Shown here one piece after another: positions 24,209 to 31,265 of a stretch of DNA of 38,221 nt (positions are counted from its first letter, which is position 1; every line of letters begins with the position of its first letter). The notes beneath the pieces are model-generated. The model saw nothing but the letters and a program-made list of their open reading frames with translations, was not told the DNA's origin and made no database searches. The DNA lies in NCBI GenBank assembly GCA_003223395.1, contig QHUZ01000051.1, positions 1 through 38,221 of the forward strand. Reading direction: 5' to 3'. The DNA comes from Gemmatimonadota bacterium (lineage in GTDB: Bacteria > Gemmatimonadota > Gemmatimonadetes > Gemmatimonadales > GWC2-71-9). A program made the position numbers and the translations under genes.

Positions 24209-25327
24209 TCAAACGATGTTCAGAGGCATCCCGAGCAGCCGCGCAATCAGCGCCAGGCGGAACGTGACATCGGTCTGGCGCTGGGCCGGGCTCTTCCCCG
24301 GTCCCTCGAGTGGGAAATAGTGGTATACCACAGGGTTCGTCGTTTTCGGCATCACGCGCAGGCCAGCAGGACTCCAGATCCCCTGATCGTCGCACTCGCT
24401 ATAGAGCCGCGCGAGAACCTTCGCGGCACTGGGCACTTGCCGGACGATACCCAGCCGGGTGAGCAGCTCCAGCCAGTACAGGGCGAACGGCACGTCAGTG
24501 ATCCGGCCCTGGGCGTCTGCGTGGAGCGGGTCACCCAGGACCTCAAACAGCGGTTTCAGAACCTTCTTGCCCGCCAGGATGAAGAACGACCGGCGCGGGG
24601 TCGGGATCGAGAAATACGCCGCCACGCGCTCGAGGAATCCGGCGCGCTCCCTCTGCACTGCCGGCATGAAGGCCAGCACCTCTACCGAGAAGACCGTCGG
24701 CGGATACGCGAGCGGATCGAGTACCGTCTTGCCCTGCGCCTTTTTGAACGGCTTCTGCGCCACCTCGCTCCGCAGATACATCGAGATGTCGCTCGCGATG
24801 CGATGCGCGGCACCCCGGAGGCGAGGGTCGTCCTGATGCGCACCGCGCGCGAGTGCCGCGGCCGCCGCTTGCCCACCCATGCCCCTCGCCCACAGCGTCA
24901 GGCCCGGATCGGTTTTCGCCGGCCGCTGAAACTCGACGAGCAGCGCCGGATCGTCGTCCCTCGACAGCAACCGGAACAGAAACCGATCGGCGAACCGGAA
25001 GACGCGCGCATCGGGCGGCCAACCCAGCTCGAGCAGTCGTCGATACTGATAAATCGTTCCGACTTCTTTCCACCCCATCGCCTTGGATGCGGCAGGCGCG
25101 AGGAGATTACCTCCCCACAGACCGGTCTCTTTTTGCTTCCGGACGATGGCGAGCGCTTCCTTGTAGTGCAGCATCGCTTCACGCAACTGAACCACGCGCT
25201 CGAAGTCGCGCGCCTGTTCGGGCACGACTTCAGTAAGCGTCCGATACTGAATGGGGAGACTGGCGGCCTCATATAACCACGACAGAGGCACTGTATGTGT
25301 GGAGGGAATCTCCAACCGCCGCTCCAT
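24209..25327 (-). CDS. Protein of unknown function, 372 aa
   Basis: I do not recognise a characterised family. The protein is soluble and mostly helical, with no signal peptide. Noticeable segments: PLSWLYEAASLPIQYRTLTEVVP, HYKEALAIVRKQKETGLWGGNLL, RVFRFADRFLFRLLSRDDDPALLVEFQRP, LTLWARGMGGQAAAAALARGA, RSFFILAGKKVLKPLFEVLGDPLHAD and VVYHYFPLEGPGKSPAQRQTDVTFRLALIARLLG. The helix-pair pattern (LARGAHQDDPRLRGAAHRIA) hints at an alpha/alpha barrel or solenoid, but I would not assign one. G+C-rich third positions are normal for this DNA. ATG 25327 has no clear Shine-Dalgarno. It lies 148 bp downstream of the M28 peptidase on the same strand. Confidence 0.75.
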   Translation of the reverse strand: MERRLEIPSTHTVPLSWLYEAASLPIQYRTLTEVVPEQARDFERVVQLREAMLHYKEALAIVRKQKETGLWGGNLLAPAASKAMGWKEVGTIYQYRRLLELGWPPDARVFRFADRFLFRLLSRDDDPALLVEFQRPAKTDPGLTLWARGMGGQAAAAALARGAHQDDPRLRGAAHRIASDISMYLRSEVAQKPFKKAQGKTVLDPLAYPPTVFSVEVLAFMPAVQRERAGFLERVAAYFSIPTPRRSFFILAGKKVLKPLFEVLGDPLHADAQGRITDVPFALYWLELLTRLGIVRQVPSAAKVLARLYSECDDQGIWSPAGLRVMPKTTNPVVYHYFPLEGPGKSPAQRQTDVTFRLALIARLLGMPLNIV

Positions 25328-25362
25328 TGGTAGGAGTTCGGACCAGCTGGTGTCGCCGGGCC

Positions 25363-25388
25363 AAAAACGGGCGCAAACTTACCCGCCC
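25363..25388 (-). terminator. Possible weak terminator after the M28 peptidase
   Basis: On the minus strand a 5-bp stem (arms at 25384-25388 and 25369-25373, GGGCG/CGCCC, 10-nt loop) is followed by GTTTTTGG. It lies about 90 bp past the M28 stop. The stem is short, so this is a weak call. The rest of the 148-bp gap (25328-25475) shows no gene or RNA. Confidence 0.3.
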
Positions 25389-25475
25389 CCAGGCCAATCG
25401 GCAATCGCGGGACATTAACCCGTTGTGCTCAAAGGTGTTCCGCAAGTGCTCCGAGCGTGCAATCTACTGCACCGC

Positions 25476-27095
25476 CTACGGCTGGGGTCGCTGGAACTCC
25501 GACGACGGCAGCCAACGCGGCATGGCAGGGTCGTTCGCGATTGCGCGCGCGGCGCGTACCGCGACGCGCACCTCCTGCGCCATCCCGGCGTAACGGAACG
25601 ACGGCTGATACTCATCACTCGGCTGATGATAGCGTTGCTCGTTGTAAATGTTCTCCTGCTCCTCGCCCCAACCCTTCGGACGTCCGACAAAATCGACGCC
25701 GGGCTTGATCGACAGCGCCGGCACCCCGGCGCGCGCAAACGGAAAGTGGTCCGACCGGAAGAACGATCCGCGCACATCGGGTTGTGACTCGACGCTGAGC
25801 GACTCCGCCCGCGCCGCCGCGACGAAGATCGGTCCCAGGGTCGAGCGGTCCATACCGAGTGCGCCAATGTCGCGCGTCGCTCCCCGGACGTTCGTGACGT
25901 CGAGATTCAACACCGCCGCGGTTTGACCGAGCGGCACGAGTGGGTGCTGCACGTACGCTTCGCTGCCGAGCAGGCCGCTCTCTTCGGCGGTGGTCGCGAC
26001 GAACAGGATCGAGCGCGAAGTCCGCGGCAGTTGTGCGAGCGTCTTGGCAGCACCCAGAATCGCGGCAACACCCGACGCGTTATCTTCGGCGCCGTTGTAG
26101 ATCGAGTCGCCACGGATCGCGGGCCCGATCCCCTTGTGATCCCAGTGCGCGGTGATCAGCACCGCCTGCGACGCCAGACGCGGATCGCGACCGGGAAGGC
26201 GCGCCGCGACATTCTCCGATTCCACCCGACGCAGGGCACTGTGAATGCGGACCGCGGCAGTCAGGCCCGTCCCGACGGGACGGAAGTCGCGGCGCGCGGC
26301 TGCCCGACTCAGCGCATCGAGATTGAGCCCGGCCTTCGTGAGGGCAGCGCGCGCACTGGCCTGGGTCACCCACCCGGCGAACGCGAGACTCGGCGATTGT
26401 GGCTGATCGAGCTTGAACTGCTCCACCGACCATGAGCCGCGCACGACTTCCCACGGGTACGTCGCGCTCTCCGTCGTGTGAATGAGGATTGCGCCGGCGG
26501 CACCCTGACGGGCCGCCTCCTCGAGCTTGTAGGTCCAGCGCCCGTAGTACGTGAGAATCTTGCCGAGAAACACCGTGGAATCGACGAGACCCGGATCGTT
26601 CACGAGCATGAGCAGCACTTTGCCGCGCAGATCGGCGCCCTTGTAGTCGTCCCATCGCCACTCGGGTGTCCGGATGCCGTATCCGACGAACACGACCTCT
26701 CCACTCGCGGCGATATCCGCTTCCGGTCGTTCCCCCCACGCGACGAAGGCGTCTCGATACGCGAGGGTGTCGGTCGCACCTCCCGCTGGTCCCCACGCGA
26801 GTGTCGGCTGCGGCGTCATCCCGACGAGGGCGACGGGCTGGAAATAGGTCCCGTTCGCTCCCGCCGGCTCGAGTCCCAGGGCCTGGAATTGGGCAGCGAT
26901 GTACTCCGCCGCGAGCCGGCCACCGCGCGTCGCCGGGGCTCGGCCCTCGAGCAGGTCGCTCGCCAGGAACCGCACATGGGCGTCCATCGCGGCCGTATCG
27001 ACAAGGATCTGGGCTGCTCGCTGTGCTGCGGCGGCGGCGGCGGTCGTCGTGACGAGTGCCAGCATTAGGGCAGTATTCCAACATTTAGGCATCAT
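25476..27095 (-). CDS. Secreted M28 family zinc peptidase
   Basis: Exported aminopeptidase-type M28 peptidase, 539 residues. The N-terminus (PKCWNTALMLALVTTTAAAAAAQ) is a signal peptide. A PA-type inserted domain (GEVVFVGYGI, DLRGKVLLMLVNDPG, AAGAILIHT) precedes the catalytic M28 domain. The co-catalytic zinc ligands and catalytic acid are in view: ITAHWDHKGIG (His, Asp), NGAEDNASGVAA (bridging Asp), TAEESGLLGS (catalytic Glu then Glu ligand), VLNLDVTN (Asp) and YHQPSDEY (His). Start ATG 27095 (or the adjacent ATG 27092) follows GGAG and overlaps the TGA of an upstream gene stub as ATGA. It probably releases N-terminal amino acids from peptides in the periplasm or outside. Confidence 0.92.
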   Translation of the reverse strand: MMPKCWNTALMLALVTTTAAAAAAQRAAQILVDTAAMDAHVRFLASDLLEGRAPATRGGRLAAEYIAAQFQALGLEPAGANGTYFQPVALVGMTPQPTLAWGPAGGATDTLAYRDAFVAWGERPEADIAASGEVVFVGYGIRTPEWRWDDYKGADLRGKVLLMLVNDPGLVDSTVFLGKILTYYGRWTYKLEEAARQGAAGAILIHTTESATYPWEVVRGSWSVEQFKLDQPQSPSLAFAGWVTQASARAALTKAGLNLDALSRAAARRDFRPVGTGLTAAVRIHSALRRVESENVAARLPGRDPRLASQAVLITAHWDHKGIGPAIRGDSIYNGAEDNASGVAAILGAAKTLAQLPRTSRSILFVATTAEESGLLGSEAYVQHPLVPLGQTAAVLNLDVTNVRGATRDIGALGMDRSTLGPIFVAAARAESLSVESQPDVRGSFFRSDHFPFARAGVPALSIKPGVDFVGRPKGWGEEQENIYNEQRYHQPSDEYQPSFRYAGMAQEVRVAVRAARAIANDPAMPRWLPSSEFQRPQP

Positions 27096-27277
27096 TGCGT
27101 GGGTTGCTCCCGTGAGAGGCGACATTTGACGGTATCAATCGTACCCGGCCGGCTGCGGCCTGCTTCACTGGTCATGACCAAAGTCGAGTCGTCGAGAAAG
27201 TCGATCGCTTCGCCGCCGATCTCCATCCCCGCGCGGGCTCTGAAAGGTCGCTTGCGAGAAACAACGCGGTTGCGAAC
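27092..27277 (-). pseudogene. C-terminal stub of a lost gene upstream of the M28 peptidase
   Basis: On the minus strand the DNA between aconitase and the peptidase reads as protein-like sequence: RARAGMEIGGEAIDFLDD, STLVMTSEAGRSRPGTIDTV, KCRLSREQPTQ, then TGA overlapping the peptidase ATG (ATGA). The style (GEAIDFLDDSTLVMTSE...GTI) resembles the last blade of bacterial beta-propeller proteins. The frame stays open upstream, but there it is antisense to aconitase and loses this character. A free-standing 44-aa gene (ATG 27226) is possible but lacks a Shine-Dalgarno. I take it as the tail of a gene cut off by rearrangement. The upstream boundary is uncertain. Confidence 0.5.
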
Positions 27278-29302
27278 ATGAGGCTCCACGAAGATACTTC
27301 GCGGATGCGCGATGCAAATGTCCGTTTGCACGGCCGAATCCTCTACCTCACCGAGGATCCTGGCTTCGTGCGTGCGCAGCTCGCCGGGAATGATCCGGCG
27401 TGGACGCAGGAGCACAAGCTGCGCGACGACATCTCGACCGACGAAATCACTCCCGCGTACATCTGCTACTACTACGACGAAACGCTTGGCGAATTCCCCT
27501 ACCTTGGCCTCAAGTGCCGCGACGAATTCCCGATTTCCCGCGGCGCAGTCAAAGGCGGGGGCTTCGTGGCGGCCGTGAGCGGCAAGCGGCGCGGGAAAGG
27601 GTCTTCGCGCGAGCAGTCGCCCTACGCCGAGATGTGCGCCGGGATCAAGCTGGTGGTGGCGGAAAGCATCGAGCGCATCTACCGCGAGAACTGTCAGAAC
27701 CTCGGCGTCCTCACGACGACCGATTTTTCGATTCTGGACAAGGTACGCCGCGGCGAGGTCATTCCCCTGTCGGTGTTCACGGCGGGCGAGGGCGAGATCA
27801 CGCGCGGCATCATCGAGCACGGCGGCTTGTTCAACTACAACATGGCGCGGCTCAAGGGCGAGGTCGTCCTCCATCCACCCACGACGTCGCAGCGGCCGAT
27901 GACACTCGGCGAGAAGATCCTGGCCCGCCGCTGGGTCGTCGATCCCGCGAAGGGCAAAATCGGCGTTCCCGCCGTGAAGCCGGGCGATGAGGGGTTCGTG
28001 CTCACCGACATCCGGTTCAGTCACGAGTACGTGACGCCGATGGCGGCCATCTTCTTCGAGCAGCTCGTCGGGAAGGACGCGAAGGTCAACGATGCCGGCT
28101 CGATCCTGATGTTCCGCGACCACCTCACCTTCCTGCCGGAAGCGATGACGCCGGAGCGTGTGAAGGAAGGATTGCTCGACGTCGCGCTCCAGCTCGAGAA
28201 GAAGCAACGCGAATTCGCCACCGCGCAGGGGATCAAACTGTACGGCGAGCTGCGGCTCGGTCACCACGGGTCCGAAGCGATCTGCCACTCCAAGATCCTC
28301 GAGTCGCACGCGCTGCCCGGGCAGGTGATCATCGGCTCCGATTCGCACACGCCCCATGCCGGCGCGGTGGGCTGCATCGCGTTCGGCGTGGGAACGACCG
28401 CAATCTTCAATTCCTGGATTACCAAAGACGTCCGCCTCCAGGTCCCGGAAACGGTCAAGGTCGTGATCCGCGGCCAGAAGCCGGACAACGTCACCGCCAA
28501 GGACTTCATGTTGGAAGTGCTGCGTCATCCGTACGTGAAGACGGGCAAGGCCATCGGCAAACTGGTCGAGTATTGTGGCGATGCTGTCGAGTCGCTGTCG
28601 GTAGACGAGCGGGCCACGATGACAAACATGACGGCTGAAGTGGGTGGCTTCACGGGGTACGTCGCGCCAGACGAGAAAACGGTCGAATACCTGATGGACT
28701 ACCGCAAGATGTCCCGAGCCGAGGCGGAGCAGCGCTGCGCCGGGCTCACGAGCGACCCGGGAGCGGGGTACTGCGAAGTCATCGAGATCGACGCCTCGGG
28801 CGTTCGGCCGATGATCGCGCTCCCCGGCGATCCCGGGAACGGTCTGTACATCGAGGACGTCGGCCAGCGCATAAAGGTCGACATCGCGTATGCGGGCTCG
28901 TGCACGGCAGGCAAGAAGGAAGACATGGATATGTACGCGCGCGTCCTCGCCGAAGCCGCGGGGCGGGGCGAGCGCGTGGCGCCGTGGGTGCGGTTCTTCA
29001 TTCAATGCGGTTCCCAGGACGTGAAGCGCTACTGCGAGGAGAAGGGATACCTGGATCTGTTCCGGCGGGTGGGCGCGACGTTCCTCGAGCCGTCGTGTGG
29101 CGCGTGCATCAATGCGGGGCCAGGCGTATCCAAGACGCGCGAAGAAGTCACCATCAGCGCGATCAATCGGAACTTCCCGGGCCGTTCAGGTCCGGGTCAG
29201 CTCTATCTCGCCAATCCGTACACCGTGGCCGCGTCGGCCATCACCGGCTACATCACGACGTGGGAGCCGGGCATGGTGCTGGAGACCGCGCGCTCAGGGT
29301 AG
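27278..29302 (+). CDS. Aconitase-family hydratase with N-terminal swivel domain
   Basis: A [4Fe-4S] hydro-lyase of 674 residues with reversed domain order: the swivel (LeuD-like) domain comes first (~45-200: DDISTDEITPAYICYYY, KGSSREQSPYAEMCAGIKLVVAES in two parts), then the catalytic LeuC-like domain (GSDSHTPHAGAVGC, LEVLRHPYVKTGKA, AEVGGFTGYVAPDE). Cluster cysteines are Cys542 (GSCTAGKKED), Cys607 and Cys610 (EPSCGACINAG). Swivel-first order is that of AcnB, but the AcnB HEAT-like domain is absent. The swivel motif reads SREQ rather than the common SREH. The substrate may be citrate/isocitrate or a related acid (isopropylmalate, homocitrate); it cannot be decided. ATG 27278 is used; ATG 27305 is an alternative. 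The 3' end overlaps the convergent lipoprotein gene by 9 bp. Confidence 0.88.
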   Translation: MRLHEDTSRMRDANVRLHGRILYLTEDPGFVRAQLAGNDPAWTQEHKLRDDISTDEITPAYICYYYDETLGEFPYLGLKCRDEFPISRGAVKGGGFVAAVSGKRRGKGSSREQSPYAEMCAGIKLVVAESIERIYRENCQNLGVLTTTDFSILDKVRRGEVIPLSVFTAGEGEITRGIIEHGGLFNYNMARLKGEVVLHPPTTSQRPMTLGEKILARRWVVDPAKGKIGVPAVKPGDEGFVLTDIRFSHEYVTPMAAIFFEQLVGKDAKVNDAGSILMFRDHLTFLPEAMTPERVKEGLLDVALQLEKKQREFATAQGIKLYGELRLGHHGSEAICHSKILESHALPGQVIIGSDSHTPHAGAVGCIAFGVGTTAIFNSWITKDVRLQVPETVKVVIRGQKPDNVTAKDFMLEVLRHPYVKTGKAIGKLVEYCGDAVESLSVDERATMTNMTAEVGGFTGYVAPDEKTVEYLMDYRKMSRAEAEQRCAGLTSDPGAGYCEVIEIDASGVRPMIALPGDPGNGLYIEDVGQRIKVDIAYAGSCTAGKKEDMDMYARVLAEAAGRGERVAPWVRFFIQCGSQDVKRYCEEKGYLDLFRRVGATFLEPSCGACINAGPGVSKTREEVTISAINRNFPGRSGPGQLYLANPYTVAASAITGYITTWEPGMVLETARSG

Positions 29303-30013
29303 AGTGCCGCGGATCTTCACCTTGATGGCACGCGCCCCACTGCCGAAGTCCAGCGCCGACGTCACCGTCGTAGTCGAATCCGGAACCAGCTTCGCGGTAA
29401 TCGTGAACTCGCCGTTCAGCATGCCGCGGGACACGTTGAACGTTGCCCTCCCCTGAGTCGACCCGTACTGGCTCGTGGTCGTACGCAGGTGGCCACCGCG
29501 CGACAGCCACTTTGTGACCGTCGAGTCGGTCTTCTGGTGGATGACGAATCCAGTACTTGTGCCCGCCGTGTCGAGAGTAAACCGCGACCACAGCGAGTCA
29601 GTGACGGGAGCACGGCCCGAGCCGAGCAGGAAAAACACTGTATCAATGGTCCGGCTGGTGGAGTCGTACCCTCTCCATGCGAGAATCGCCGTCAAATTGC
29701 TGACGACATGCGTTCCGCCCTGCGTCGCGTCGATATCGAACTCGATTCCCACCGCCCGCGTTGTGTCTCCTCCCACCGCGATGCGTGACGCGCGATCGAC
29801 GAACGGAATGACCAGCGTAGACATGAGCGCGTACAGTCCCGAGTCTCCAGTGAACGCCGGATCCAGCGTGGTGTCATGACGGAATGCGGAATCGAGGGCC
29901 ATCCAGACGGCAAGCTTCTGGGCGACAGGGATCGCGTCGGGATCGACGCCACCGGCATCGGAGCACGCAACGATAACCCCGGCAACGGCCAGGGAGAGTA
30001 GCATCGTTCTCAT
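29294..30013 (-). CDS. Lipoprotein of unknown function
   Basis: A 239-residue protein starting MRTMLLSLAVAGVIVACSDAGG, a signal peptide with lipobox IVAC, so a likely outer- or inner-membrane lipoprotein. The mature part is beta-rich with many Thr, Ser and Asp residues (GIEFDIDATQGGTHVVSNLTAIL, FTLDTAGTSTGFVIHQKTDST, ATFNVSRGMLNGEFTITAKLVPDSTTTV). I recognise no enzyme motif. The open frame upstream to 30172 overlaps the DUF4015 gene and is rejected. Only 16 bp separate it from that gene, so it is probably the last member of the exported-hydrolase operon. Confidence 0.82.
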   Translation of the reverse strand: MRTMLLSLAVAGVIVACSDAGGVDPDAIPVAQKLAVWMALDSAFRHDTTLDPAFTGDSGLYALMSTLVIPFVDRASRIAVGGDTTRAVGIEFDIDATQGGTHVVSNLTAILAWRGYDSTSRTIDTVFFLLGSGRAPVTDSLWSRFTLDTAGTSTGFVIHQKTDSTVTKWLSRGGHLRTTTSQYGSTQGRATFNVSRGMLNGEFTITAKLVPDSTTTVTSALDFGSGARAIKVKIRGTLP

Positions 30014-30029
30014 GTGGGTGAATATGGCG

Positions 30030-31223
30030 CTACAGCGGGCCTCCGGTAACGGTGGCCACCTGCACGCGATACGGCCGAAGTGAATCGCGCTGATACACGC
30101 TGCGGGGATTCCACAGGACCCAGGTGTTGATCCCCAGGTCCTCCGCCGCGCGAATTTGTTCGCGGATCTCATGCGGGGTGTACCGCGGCTTGCGCCGGCC
30201 CAGGGTGAACGCCTGGAGGTACGGTCGGATCGTCGCGGCTCGGGTGAGCGGCCGCGAGCGCTCCAGCGCTTCAGTCAGCGCATTGCGCACGACGCGATAT
30301 GGCTCGGCGTTCGGCCACGCGAGTCCGTAGCTGCCCTTGTAGTAGTGGCTGGGATAGACCATCGGCAATACCACGTCCGCGACACTGACGAAGTCTTCCC
30401 ATACCTGGCCGATCCCCAGGTCACCAGTCGCCGACGACGTCAGACCAAAGATGTCGAACGTGACCGGCACGCCCATCGGCTGGATGCGCTGCGTGAGAAT
30501 GGCGATCCCCGCCTGCACACCTTCGCGCTGCGACTCGCCGCGCTTGCGCGCGGCAAAGATCGCCTGCGCCATCGCTTCTTTGGGCTCGTCCGGGAAGCGG
30601 ACGTAATCGAATTGCACTTCATTGAAGCCCAGCCGGACCGCTTCCTGCGCGAGCTGCGCCGCGTAGATCCAGACCGAGTCGTTGTACGCATCGACCCACG
30701 CGATGCCGATCCGATCGCGCCACAGTCCGCTGCCGTCACGATTCTGGACCGACCACTTCGGCCTCCGCTCGGCGAGGAGCGGATCTTTGGCGACGACGAT
30801 GCGCGCGATGGCGTAGATGTCGTGCGCGCGCAGGGTATCGAGCCGCGATTGGACATCTTTCGTGCGGACGCATTTCGTCGCGCCGATCTGCTGCGCGACT
30901 TGGACCTCCGAGGGATACAACAGGCAGCCGGTGTCGTCCTTGACGTCGACGACGAACGCATTGATCTCCGTCGAATCCGCGAGCCTAACGAGCTGGGCCA
31001 GCTTGCTCCCGCCGAACGCCCACGCATTGACGTACAGCGCCTTGATCGGATCGGCCTGGGAATTGTCGAACATCGGGTCGGGCAGGACGTAGCGGAGCTC
31101 GACGCCGCGCAACTGCATCGTCTCCGGCGACGACGGCAATTGCTGGGCAAAAAGGCCGCGACTTGCGGTCGCGGCCCAGACGACGAGAACGGCTGCCTGC
31201 CGAGCCAACTTCATAGGGGCCAT
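30030..31223 (-). CDS. Secreted DUF4015 putative glycoside hydrolase
   Basis: A TIM-barrel protein of the DUF4015 (putative glycosyl hydrolase) family, ~397 residues, with an N-terminal signal peptide (KLARQAAVLVVWAATASRGLFAQ in parts: AVLVVWAATASRGLFAQ). Family blocks are clear: ALYVNAWAFGGSKLAQLV, INAFVVDVKDDTGCLLY, IYAIARIVVAKDPLLAERRP, WRDRIGIAWVDAYNDSVW, LGFNEVQFDYVRFPDEP, VTFDIFGL, VLPMVYPSHY, IRPYLQAF and GINTWVLWNPRSVY. The conserved acids in VKDD, QFDYVRFP and FDIFG are candidates for catalysis; no activity is established. Start: three in-frame ATGs lie at 31229, 31223 and 31214. I chose 31223 because TAATTT (31233-31238) would give a leaderless start near it; no Shine-Dalgarno is seen. 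Confidence 0.87.
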   Translation of the reverse strand: MAPMKLARQAAVLVVWAATASRGLFAQQLPSSPETMQLRGVELRYVLPDPMFDNSQADPIKALYVNAWAFGGSKLAQLVRLADSTEINAFVVDVKDDTGCLLYPSEVQVAQQIGATKCVRTKDVQSRLDTLRAHDIYAIARIVVAKDPLLAERRPKWSVQNRDGSGLWRDRIGIAWVDAYNDSVWIYAAQLAQEAVRLGFNEVQFDYVRFPDEPKEAMAQAIFAARKRGESQREGVQAGIAILTQRIQPMGVPVTFDIFGLTSSATGDLGIGQVWEDFVSVADVVLPMVYPSHYYKGSYGLAWPNAEPYRVVRNALTEALERSRPLTRAATIRPYLQAFTLGRRKPRYTPHEIREQIRAAEDLGINTWVLWNPRSVYQRDSLRPYRVQVATVTGGPL

Positions 31224-31265
31224 CAACATAGGAAATTAGCCCCTGGCCGGGCAAGGATTCATCTC

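Noticed and set aside
25328-25475. 148-bp gap considered for a tRNA or small RNA
   Set aside because: No cloverleaf or strong fold seen; only a weak terminator-like hairpin.
27092-29005. 637-codon open frame on the minus strand
   Set aside because: From 27278 onward it is exactly antisense to the aconitase gene, rich in Arg/His/Asp and without family similarity. Only its last ~50 codons, outside aconitase, look protein-like; these are reported as a gene stub.
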